Origin: Nigrospora sphaerica
Lineage: Eukaryota; Ascomycota; Sordariomycetes; Amphisphaeriales; Apiosporaceae
DNA: 64,000 nucleotides
Direction of reading: 5' to 3'
Assembly (NCBI GenBank): GCA_018287875.1
Contig: JAGVVL010000001.1
Span: forward strand, 1,922,001-1,986,000
Shown here: piece by piece, positions 13,465-23,611 of the stretch
Layout: every line of letters starts with the position of its first letter
Position numbering within the stretch: the first letter of the stretch is position 1
Position numbers and translations under genes: made by a program
Notes under the pieces: generated by a model
What the model saw: the letters and a program-made list of their open reading frames with translations, nothing else
The model's database searches: none
What the model was told of the DNA's origin: nothing

Positions 13465-15463
13465 CTACGACTGGTTTTTCGCGGAGCGCTTGCTGGCCTC
13501 AGCCTTAACAGTCTCGGCACCCGTCGACACGGCCTCGGCCGCCTTGTCCTTGATCTCCTTGGCCTTACCCTTAACCTCAGCACCGGCCTTCTTCACGGGC
13601 GCGGGGGCAGAGCCACCCATGGTGAAGAGACCAATCAAGGCAATCAGGGTGACCAGGATACCACCAATGGCGGTAGGGACCTCGGGCACGAACTTGATGG
13701 CCTGGACAGGGTCATCCCGGGCAATGGTGAGGAAGAGGTCCAGCTTCTCCTTGATATACAGGACGGGGTCCTCCATGAAGTCCAGGTCAGAAGGCGACTT
13801 GGGCTTGTTCTCGGTCTTGGGCTTGTCGGCAAGCTCAAGGAGCTGCTCCTGGGGGTGCTTCAGGCCAAAAGTCTCCTGGGCCAGCTTGTTGGCATCCTCA
13901 ATCGAGTGGCCAATGTAGATGTTGTCGAAGAGGATGTTGTTCTGCATGGTCCAGATCTCGAAACCAATCTGTACGACGGTGTCAGCAATAGCTCCGTGTG
14001 CGAGGCGACGCGAATTCAACTTACCGCACCCATGGGCTCGAAGTTGGCGGGGGTCTTGTCCTCATAGTAGTTGGGGTTCTTGATCTTGCGGGGAGCCCAG
14101 ACACCCTTGTAGGCGGGGTTGTCGATGTAGGGAGCCGTCCACTTGCCCTTGTACTCGGGGTTCTTGATCATAGGCTTGGACCAGGGGCCACAGCCAGAGA
14201 CATCGGCGCACTTGGGGTTGGGCACAGTGGGGGGGATCCAGTCACCATCCTCCTCGTCATCCCAGTCCTCGGGCTTCTGGGCCTCGGGGTCGGGAATGGT
14301 AAGAGGCTCGTTCTCGAGCCAGTCCTCGGGCAGGGTAGCGGCCTCGTCGACAATCTCGAAGGGAGCATCCTCATCCCAGTCCTCGGGCTTCTTGGCCTCG
14401 GGGTCGGGGATGCGGGCCTCATCGACCCAGTCCTCAGGCTTGGTGTCCTTCTCGTCATCGATCTCCTTCTCAGGGTTGACCGAGGGAGTGAAGTCCTCCA
14501 GGAGACTGCCCTCCTTGATCTGCTCGTTGTTCTGCTTGATCACATACGTGTTGTTGGGGTGCACGATGAGGGTGTACAGCTCCGTCGTCTTGACAATGCG
14601 AGCCGCGGGAGGGCTCTTGAGGTGCTTCTCCTCATATTCACCCGTCTTGGGGTTCTTATGGTTAAAGATGAAGTGGACCTTGTTGGTGTGGCCACACTTG
14701 TCGGGGCCGAACATGATGACATACGGTGTGGCGTTGCTGAACTCCTCCTGGTGGAGAGCCTTGTTCTCGCGCAACAGCTTCATGTAAGCGCCACCACACT
14801 CGAGACCGCCTATGGGTTCATCGTGTTAGCCCTGGATCCGGCGGGCCGAATGTCTTGGCTGCAGCTGCCGTTACTTACCCTGAAGCTTGACCTCGTACTG
14901 GACCACCAGAGTCTTGCCCTTGTTGTCAATCTTCTTGGGGAACTTGGCCGAGATGGCGTGGTGGGCGGCGGCGTTCTTGACAACAAGACCCTTGTCGCCC
15001 TCCATGCCCTTGTAGACAATAGGCTCCTCAACGGCCCATTCGCCAACATAAGCCCATTCCTCCTCGGCGTTGTCAGCGCCCTTCATGTCCTTCTTGGCAT
15101 GCGAGGGCTTCCATCGCTTCTCCCAGTCGTCGGTGAACTGCTCGAGGAAGGGAGCCTTGAGGGTGGTGGGCTGGTAAAGACAATGGTCAGCTGAAGTCCA
15201 GGAATGACTCGGGTTTCTTCTTGACGCGGTCGGACTGCGCCAATGCCCCGTGTACACGGAGGGGCCGGGCTGGTGAGTAGTCCCTGGGGCTGTCGTGGGT
15301 GGGGGCTTACAGTGAAGGTAGGCAGCTTGGCGGCGGCCGAGGTTGAGCTGGACTCGGCTACGGTCGAGCTCTCGTCCTTGAGCACCTTCTGGGCATCGTC
15401 GGCAAAGGTGCCGCTCGCAAAGAAGGCGGCAGCCCAAGCGACGGTAGCAGCGCTGAACTTCAT
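13465..15463 (-). CDS. cnx1: calnexin, ER lectin chaperone
   Basis: Membrane chaperone that holds monoglucosylated glycoproteins in the ER during folding. Four exons, 15463-15311, 15170-14879, 14809-14025 and 13968-13465, give 577 residues. A signal peptide ([21 protein letters not shown]) precedes the lectin domain ([43 protein letters not shown]). The proline-rich arm has the expected tandem repeats: KPEDW-type units ([20 protein letters not shown] and following) and then GxW units ([20 protein letters not shown]). A single transmembrane segment lies at about 509-528, followed by a Lys-rich cytosolic tail lacking a KKxx signal. Intron donors are GTAAGC, GTAAGT and GTAAGT. Its 3' end faces that of the dehydrogenase-like gene 268 nt away. 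I saw no unfolded-protein-response element in the first 150 nt upstream. Confidence 0.97.
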
Positions 15464-16963
15464 TGTGAGGGTTGTGTGTCGGACGACGGCGTCGGGCGAC
15501 AGCGGGGTGAGACAACGGAATGCAGGAATGGGAGATGCGGAGGTGCTCGGGGAGCTCCTGCTGTCCTGCTACGAGGTCAAGTACACTTAGCCAGGTGGGC
15601 CTGGTGAGTAGTCTTGGTGGCGACAGGTGGTATGTAAAAGAACGAGGACTCCCAGAACTCGGCGACGACGACGAGAGGAAGAAGATCAGAGGTTCTCTTC
15701 GACGTTGCGAACCCGAGCGGTGGTTTATTAGTACCTCCGAAATAATTCCCCTACGCCAATTGGGATTCTAACACGTTGCTTCTAAAGCTTTCTTCCAAGG
15801 TATACCTGGCCCGTGCGTCAGGGACCTAGAGCTTCTGGTGCGGGGAGCGGGCCTAGGCATGTGTACCCGTCCATGGGAGGGGGTGCCGGTATGGAACCTT
15901 GGTACTTCCCAATGAGGCCCCATAGGTGCTTGGATTGAAGATCGATGGGATCCATGGAGCTTGTCATGCCCGCCATGGAACCCATTGTAGTGCCGATATG
16001 AGTGAATAGATTGTCCTTGGTATACAGTGCCTACCTCTGGTGTTGGACTACGGCGGTGAATATGTCATGTTTCGGTTGGTAACAATGCAGCTAAGTGAGG
16101 AAGCAACTACCTAAGAAGTATCTACATACCTTAGGGTAGGCGTCTTCTATCTATTCGCAGCTCCCACCGACCTCCTCATCGACTCCCGGGCCTCGAAGCA
16201 GGTAGGCCCAAAAGGCATGAAAGGGGAGGCACTGCACAGAAACATTCGTCAACCTCCCTAATGCCTCCAAGCTCGAGGCGTCGGGCCAGCTACGGATGGA
16301 TGGGCCGGCATTAACGTTGCGGTTTTGTCCCAGCCGGGCATCCCATGTCTTACCACCAGTCAATGTGCCACCTGTCTACATGAAAGCATGACGCTTCCCG
16401 TCGTCCCTACCGATAAACATTAGCAGCATTATGAAAATTTCGCAGGCCCTGCCTGTCACTACAAAGATACTGACTTGACTGCCGAAAGCCATCGGTCCCA
16501 GAAATGCTTGATTACGGGCGGGCCTCACGATCCGGCCACCCCGGATACGGATATCGGAGAATAGACACACAATAGACGGACGGCGTACCTCGGACCGTCA
16601 ACGGACCCTGCATGTGGTTCTAGACACTGCGCCTGTCTACAGGCGGGTCAGGGCAAATGCCGCGGCGGGCGCTGTCTCATTGACCAACCCAACTGCGTGG
16701 CCAGCAAACCATGTGCGATGAGCGTGGTCGATCGGCTGAAGACATCAGACCCGATGATTGGGCAATTCGGGCGATGGATAGGTTGCTCACAAAGAGCCCA
16801 TTCCCGACTGCACAAAGTGCCTACCCAATCAAGAGCGCGCCTAGGGCGGACAAGTGGGGCGGTTTTTGATTTCGAATTTAGCCTCAAGTCCCAATCTCAC
16901 GATCCCCCACGGGCAAACACTTCTTTCATCCGGATTGCGCGGTGCAAAAGAAACGTGGCAAAA
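15464..16963. other. divergent intergenic, calnexin and MDE1
   Basis: About 1.5 kb with no supported gene; expected to hold the two divergent promoters. TACCTA/TAGGTA-like motifs cluster near 16105-16139. Confidence 0.6.
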
Positions 16964-17957
16964 ATGAGCAAGAGACCCGAGAACGCAGTCGAGCCGGCCC
17001 CGGATGCTGCCGATCAGAAGAGGCGCCGCCTGGAAATCTCCGAGGACGGCAACAACGCCCACCTGGTGACGCCCGACAGCCATGACCAGGACCACCCAGC
17101 AAATCTCATCCCGTCCCTGTGTGCCAAATTCTGGACTCTGGGTTGGGTGACGGGCACCGGCGGAGGCTGTTCGATCCGCAACGAGTAGGCCCGGCCCTGT
17201 CGTCCCACCCTCCTCCGGGCGTGGCCAGCACGGCCGCGCCGCCAGCGAGGCGAAGGAGCTAATCTAATCTTGCATCTTGCAGTGACCTGGTATGGGTGGC
17301 TCCCTCGGGCGTCCAGAAGGAGCTCATGAAGAGCGCGGATCTGTTTGTTCTCTCCATTTCCCAGCAGACGGATCTGAAGAACCGGGTCTACTTGCACATG
17401 CCGCCTGCGGGCAAGCCCTCGCAGTGCACCCCTCTCTTCCTGGCTGCTTTCACCAAGCGCGGTGCCGGCTGTTGTATTCATACGCACTCGCACTGGGCCG
17501 TTTTGGTCACCCTGATTCTCGAGAGCCAGGGCGCCGGCGACGTCTTCGAGATCAACAACATCGAACAGATCAAGGGCTTTGGCAGGGGCTTCCAGAAACA
17601 AGGCAACCTGGATTACCATGACACCTTGCGAATCCCCGTCATTGAGAACACCTCCCATGAGGAAGATCTCACCGAGTTCCTCGAGGCCGCCATGGACAAA
17701 TACCCCGACACCTACGCTGTCTTGGTTCGGAGACATGGCGTCTATGTCTGGGGCGACAACGTGCACAAGGCGAAGACCATGTGCGAGAGGTAAGACATCG
17801 ACCCGCCCAACGTTGCCCGCTGGCCGAGCATACTGACACACACGCCCCCATTTTCATTAGTTTGGACTACTTGTTCCAACTCGCTGTTGAAATGAAACAA
17901 CTAGGGTTGCCTTGGCTGAGCAACATCCCCAAGGTTATCACATCGTCGGGAAGATAG
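16964..17957 (+). CDS. MDE1: methylthioribulose-1-phosphate dehydratase
   Basis: Cytosolic class II aldolase-fold enzyme (MtnB) of the methionine salvage pathway. It dehydrates 5-methylthioribulose-1-phosphate made from the methylthioadenosine left by polyamine synthesis. Three exons, 16964-17184, 17283-17789 and 17861-17957, give 274 residues. Joins recreate [18 protein letters not shown] and [12 protein letters not shown]. The zinc site is visible as IHTHSHW (H140, H142) and RRHGVYVWG (H225). [12 protein letters not shown] is the family glycine-rich loop. About 45 residues at the N-terminus precede the enzyme fold; they are acidic with a KRRRLE cluster and look disordered. The start at 16964 is the first ATG after stable leader sequence, although the frame is open further upstream. 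The 3' end faces the next gene 195 nt away. Confidence 0.95.
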
Positions 17958-18152
17958 CTGTAGGCACTTTACATGTCTCTCTCGAAAGTCTGTATTGTTT
18001 CTATACAATCCAGTACCGCCGATACCGTCCCTAGCGCCCACGGCACACATTGATTGTCGTGACCATCGATTACGTGCCTGCTTCATACATGATTACGTTA
18101 CACGTTCCAAACACGCCACTTAACAAATACACAGGTTGCCAATCGCCACCAT

Positions 18153-18890
18153 TTACAGAGCCATGAGGGCACCGACGAAGGCCAGCAGACCGACGCCGGG
18201 ACCGACCATGGCAGCGGCGCTGTCGGGGGGTGCCGAAGACGACGAAGCCGACGAGCCAGTACCGGTGACCTTCGAGGCAATGGTGGAAGTCATGGTCGAC
18301 TCGGTGGTCTTGCCGTCCTTGTCCGTCATGGTCTGAACGACCTCGGTAACCTTGGCCGACGAGGAGCCGGCGGTGCCACTAGGGCCCTTAGAGTCGGCCG
18401 TGTTGGTAGGGTTGGGGGTGCCGCCAGCCGTGACTGCGACGATTGTCGTATTAGTCTTCGCACGATGGACGAAGAGAGTTGGCTTGCTCGAGGGGTGCTT
18501 ACAGTAGAACTTGCCAATGCACTCCTGGGTGCAACGGGCGAACTCGTTGGTCTGGGCCTCCGAGCCGTCACCCTGGGGGCACTTGGCAACGCACTCGGTG
18601 GTCTGGTTGACCTGGGAGTCGCTGGGGTTGGGCACAGCAATGCACTTGGAGGTGCAAGCAACGTCACCGCCGGGGCCGCCTGGGGGAGAGGGTGTTAGTC
18701 GATGACTGGTCCGGCACGGCTAATAGGGGCGTCGCCACTTACAAGCCTCGAGGCAGGCAGCCGAGGACGACTGCTCGGGCGTCAGGCTCAGGGTGGCCGA
18801 AGGGGTCTCCTTGGCAGTGGTGCTGGCGCCGGACTGGGCCGTGGCAGCAACGGCGAAGATGCCGGCAGTGATGATGGAGGTGAAACGCAT
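18153..18890 (-). CDS. secreted Cys-rich GPI-anchored protein, NCW-1-like
   Basis: Predicted cell-wall or plasma-membrane protein; function unknown. Three exons, 18890-18743, 18679-18503 and 18433-18153, give 201 residues. The signal peptide is MRFTSIITAGIFAVAATA. A module of roughly 75 residues holds paired cysteines (CLEAC, CTSKC, CVAKC, CTQEC) around a VPNPSDSQVNQTTEC motif, resembling Neurospora cell-wall protein NCW-1 and relatives. A Ser/Thr-rich linker follows. The C-terminus has small residues (PPDSAAAMVGPG) and then hydrophobic VGLLAFVGALMAL ending the chain, a GPI attachment signal. Intron 2 joins KFYF to TAGG, with the last cysteine-like codon actually read as Phe. A TATA-like element lies about 95 nt upstream. 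The NCW-1 link is by pattern only. Confidence 0.85.
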
Positions 18891-18982
18891 CGTGCAGGTT
18901 GGTGAGAGGATTATTAGATAAGATTAAACGGTCGGTATATGGTTGATAGGCGTGGATATTAGACAGCGAATGTACGAAGACT

Positions 18983-18992
18983 GAATATATAG
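18983..18992 (-). promoter_or_regulatory. TATA-like element of the NCW-1-like gene
   Basis: On the minus strand this reads CTATATATTC, 93-102 nt before the ATG at 18890, a normal place for a TATA box in a strongly expressed wall-protein gene. Confidence 0.45.
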
Positions 18993-19574
18993 CGAGGGAC
19001 AGTCGACAGGAGCGAGTGGTAGGGAGCTAGGAAAAGTTAACCAGGAGTTCCTAGGGCGGCACCTTTTTAATAGGAATCACAAGCGGCTCGTCCGTTGGTC
19101 TCAGGCCGGGGAGGCCTGTACCCTTGGGTCATTTCACGGGCCAGGGTATGGGAGAAGAGCGTGCCAGTACCTTCGGCCCAATGGGGGTGTATATTCTAGG
19201 CTGGGGGGAACAGTCTCCAGATTTCGATTCGCGCGCCCCTGCGCTCCCAGCGCATCCCTGCTTCACATCAGATGCCCTGGCAGAGTCCTGGCCGGCGTAG
19301 CAGCTAAACCGGGGTGGCACTACGTGGCTTAGCCTCGCCCAGCTTCAGGCGATGAAATTACGAGCCCGGTACATGCATAATGCAGAAGTCCCCCCTTCTA
19401 GGAGGTCGAGGTCGCTCGCGGGTGGCGCCTTGCCAGGCGGCGCGTGTGGAGGGCGTCAGTGGCCCATCACGGGCATTGCTGACGCAGGAGCTCATCAAAC
19501 GTGCTGCTGGTAAAAGCAAGCGCCGGGTCTCGACCCCCGACAGGTTCCGTATACGTAGTAGGTACCCAAGAAGG

Positions 19575-19597
19575 AGCAGCAGCAGCAGCAGCAGCAG
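19575..19597. repeat. (AGC)n tract
   Basis: Seven to eight AGC units on the plus strand in intergenic DNA, followed by TAGTAG. Confidence 0.9.
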
Positions 19598-22417
19598 TAG
19601 TAGCCAGGCGCCCATCACCGTCCATCCGCTCTCCTCCATGCCTGATTCCCAGCGGAAAGGCACGGGTCCGCCCCCGGACTGACACCATCGGGCACCTACC
19701 CAGCGAACAGGCCCTCGTGGTCAGCTCGACGCAGCAACGGGTTCGTGCTCATACCACCACACATTCCACTGAAAACGGAGGCCGTCTATTTTGGCTGCCA
19801 TCCACGGGGGAGACCAGGGTTTCCCCGAGGTCCAATCCAGTGGGGGGAAAGGAAAAGTCGGTCGTTGGTCGGAAGTCCCGCTCTCTTCTTCCCTCTCCTT
19901 GAGCCAGGCGAGATCGGGTTTAGCACGCTGGTTCAGACGGCAAGGGGGCTCTTAGCTCACTGTCCTTTCTTACCTGAGAAATATTGATGTATTCCCCCCC
20001 TTCCCTATGGCACCGACTATCATCACCCATTCCGGCACCCGGTGTTTCACCGAGTGATACATAAATACGATCAACCGACCGACGCCATTTCCATTCGCCA
20101 TTCTGGTGACCGCCTCCCCGGGGGCCACGATCCATGAGCGGGACAGGCCTTTGAACAAATGTAAGAGTGCGTGAGAAGGACGGGGGGATGACGGGCGCAT
20201 AGATGCCAGTTTGTCAGAACCCCATAGAAGCTTCAGGCAAACGCCGTCTTCAGCCTATTCCGAAGCGGAGGACGAGGAGGCTTGGCCCGGCCGTCTCCCC
20301 ACAGCGCAAGTTGCACGGGACCGTATGCGTCCTAGGCTGTCTGGGCAGGCCGGGCAACGAACGACATGGGGGTTGCTTCACTTGCCAGTTGGAGGCATCC
20401 ATTCCGCCCTCCCTTCTGCCAATGGATTCCCCTGCTTTGTAACGATGGACACCCGCTGCTCGGGGGAAGCGGTCGGTCGAGAGCAGCCTGACTGGGCCGC
20501 CCGATTCCGATTCGTCGCACTGCCAGTGCCAGCTGATGTTTGCTTCCCACATAATACGAGGACGCGCCTTCGCGTGTCGCTGATCGACGACTCTGCTGCC
20601 AGAGCGCGCGTCTTTGATGGCATCGCCGAGTCTCCACAGGCACTTCGTGTTGCTGCCGGGGACAGGGAAGGGGGCGAAAGAGAGAAAAAACCTGCCGAGC
20701 CTGTCTCGCCCAAACTCGACCCTTCATGCGTGCCTCCTGCCATGTACAGTTGCCGCCCTACCCACCCGCCCTGCCAAGGTTCGCGCTGAAGTTTCCCGAG
20801 CGTTTAACCTCTCTCTCAGAGGCCAAACTGGTGGCTGAGGGACCATCCGAACCGCCATGACAGCCCGTCGAGAGGATCGGCAGACTTTGACCGCTATTGT
20901 GGGCGACCGTCTGCTTGGTGTTCAGACGGTGTCACGGCCGGGCGACGGCTAGCATCTCGACTACCGAGTAGCATACGTGCGATTGATGGCCATCCGGGCA
21001 ACGGTCTCGGATCATTTTCGCGTAACACTTGTGAATTGAGGGGGCTCGGGCGCCGTGTTGCCGAAGGGTGCTTCGTGTAGGCTGTAGTAGCACAATTACT
21101 TACAGATGTGGAAGCGTCATGACACCCTCTTTTCATACAATACGACGTTGCAAGTGTATCAGTACGATATACTGGGCTGCGCCGAGACCACTTTCGTCTC
21201 GCTCGTTCACTTCGTAGACGCCCGCAGTGGCCTCAGGCTTCGAATGGCTTCGCCTTCGCGTATTCGCGCTCCGGCGGCCTGCTAATAATACCTGGCCGCC
21301 CCATAGGGTAGAGGTTAGTGTTCCCAACCTCAAGCTCTGCAGTAGCCACAAATCTCACCTCCAGTAGCAATTTGGGTTGCTACCCCAACAAGTATGCATT
21401 TCCCGGCTGGGCCCAGGTGGCTAGTTGCACAACCCTACCCTCGCAAGCTTACTACGTAGTACCCAGGTCGCGCTGTACATGGTACTGCAACGTACAAAAG
21501 CCGTAATTGGGTTTTTGTCACCCTGGAAGCAGCTACTCTCCTATGTAGGTGAGATACAACTGGAACGCCGTTCCGCTGATAATTGGCGCAATATAGTAGA
21601 CTAGCCTCGCTGGAGATGTCATTCGCAGTCCAGTATATCAACGACGAATGCGGAATAAACCCGCTTAGAGGTGCTACCTCTGATCCTTGACAACGTACTG
21701 ATGCCTACGCCTGGCATCCGTCCCCAAGCTTTGTTTCCTTTTCTAGTAGCACGCTTGTTGCTGAGCGAATGGCCTGGCTTCACAATGACCATGTCGCGGA
21801 GAGGTGCATGCTGTAGAATATTTCAGCCCCCCCCCCCCGATGGCTGGGTGTGGTACCTAGGTATCCTGTAGTCCGGCCACCAAAAACAGCGCTGTGCAGC
21901 CCAACCCTCCTACTTCGCATTCTTGCCTCGGGTAGACTTGACTCGCAAAGTTGGATGGTGAATGTTCCTTGGGAGGAGCTGGCACCCGCGGATTAGATGG
22001 TTGCACAACGGCTGGTGCCGCGAGAAGGCATGGCCAAGGCCACGCATCATGCATTGTTCCGGAGCCATGACAATGACGGGACACCACACCAACGCATTGC
22101 GCTCTCAGAACGAGTGAAGTCATTGACGCTCTATAGCAATATATGGCTAGCAATAGAGTGAGGATGCCGGAGCCGCAACCTCGCGACCATCGGTAATGTC
22201 GAAGATTGATATTCAAGCGATGCCAGCCGATTAAGGTTGAGAAGAGTGATGGGGAAACTTCGGCTGTTTGTAATAGCTCGTCGTGAGCGCAAGCTGGCGG
22301 GGCCAGAGCTTCCGAGCACTCATCTCCACCATCATTTGACAGCAACTGGACAGTCGCTTGACCAGTCTACAGATTAATCGCCAGCACCTGCCCAACAGCA
22401 CCCACGTCTTCCACACG

Positions 22418-22932
22418 ATGACTTGGGCCTCGAAGACGACGACGGCCTTCGGCTTTGTCCTGCTGGCTCACGCGTAGGTTCAGCCCCCCCCCCCGGGGAA
22501 CCTTGCCCCCTCCCCACCTGTCTCAACCAACTCGAGCGAACCGAGGCGCTGACGTTGCGCGCGTCCCCAAGTTGCTATTCGGCATACGAACACTCAGCGC
22601 TGCAGTCGCACCGGGCCGCCTCGCTCTCGTCGTTGGCAGCCTCCCAAGCCGTCACCTCGTCGTTGCCCATCGACATCACCATTGAGACCATTGTCGCAAC
22701 CTTCATCGTCACCTTGGGCCTCGTTTGGGGAACCGCCAGACTGCGGCCCATTCAGTGGCGCGTATGGGCTGGCCAGATCGAGCGCGAGGGACAGGAAGCT
22801 TTCAAGAACAGCAGTGGCGAGGTAGACCGGGATTACATGGGCAACCCTTTCAAACTGCTAGAGAGCAGGCCCAGCTTTGTGGACATCCGGAAGCAGAGAA
22901 AGGAGTTTACGGAATGGGTGAAGAGCCAATGA
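22418..22932 (+). CDS. EMC5: ER membrane protein complex subunit 5
   Basis: Subunit of the EMC insertase, which inserts tail-anchored and multi-pass proteins into the ER membrane. Two exons, 22418-22473 and 22572-22932, give 138 residues. The join makes LLAHACYSAYEHSALQSHR, the conserved first segment. Two transmembrane helices are seen, about residues 7-26 and around IETIVATFIVTLGLVWGTARL, followed by the cytosolic tail with FKLLESRPSFVDIRKQRKEF, as in the MMGT/EMC5 family. The 98-nt intron has donor GTAGGT, a C11 run (22484-22494) and an AAG acceptor. MSH5 follows in tandem 680 nt downstream. The protein is small but length and topology match the family. Confidence 0.88.
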
Positions 22933-23611
22933 GGATACACAAGCCGATGCCAGGTGTCTGGAGGTGGCGGCGGTGGTAAGAAACCATACCTCGATGATTA
23001 AGCACCGATGGAGGTAACCTGAATGGGTACTTCAAGGACTCGTTGTAATTATGTTCAACTATGAGCCCGTATAGAGGAGCCCACCCCCCATCCTTGGTAT
23101 GAGGCGGGCTCTTGGGCCGCTTTCGGTCGATTTCATGCTGACAGTTCCTATCCCACGCCGAGACGGCAACAGTGGCAGTGGCTGACGGTCACGGTTCAGA
23201 AGCCGTCCCATCGCTCTTCGCAGTTCCGCTAGTGACGACTTGGATGGATGCCGTTCGTGGTGGATGTTGTGGGATATTAGAGAGCGTGTTGGATACCAAT
23301 GAACAAATTCATGGCTTTTTTGCAGGCAGTTGCGCTTCCCCAATCAGTTCCGAGGCTGGCACTTCGCAACAACTCCTCGTACCTTCCCAGTCCGAGTGCA
23401 CCATTTCCTGGGGCAACCGATGCTTGCCAATGGCCTCTAATGCTTTTCGACCTTGCATCTTCCGTTCTCTATGCCTTTTGCCGACGTCGGGGTAGTCTCC
23501 TTTCTTCGTAACAGAAGGCTGTATCAAGTTTACGCACTGGCTGTGTCCTGGCCTCTGCCGCTTCATCTACAAGGCCTGGGCTTGGTGGTCCGGACGGGCC
23601 GGCTGGTCAAG
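22933..23611. other. intergenic EMC5-MSH5
   Basis: EMC5 3' flank and MSH5 promoter/leader. An ATG at 23471 is in frame with MSH5 and would add 47 residues; I treat it as leader. Confidence 0.55.

Larger units (their letters stand above)
18891..22417. other. long intergenic upstream of EMC5
   Basis: About 3.5 kb divergent between the GPI gene and EMC5, with no accepted gene. It contains an AGC tract (19575-19597), a C12 run (21827-21838) and a TACCTAGGTA palindrome near 21853-21862. The longest frame, 20211-20789 plus, lacks a start ATG near its head and any domain. Confidence 0.5.

Noticed and set aside
13998..15194. 398-codon open frame antisense to calnexin
   Set aside because: Leu/Val-rich shadow of the calnexin acidic repeats; spans two calnexin introns.
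20211..20789. 192-codon plus-strand frame in the intergenic region before EMC5
   Set aside because: No ATG at its head, no domain and irregular composition.
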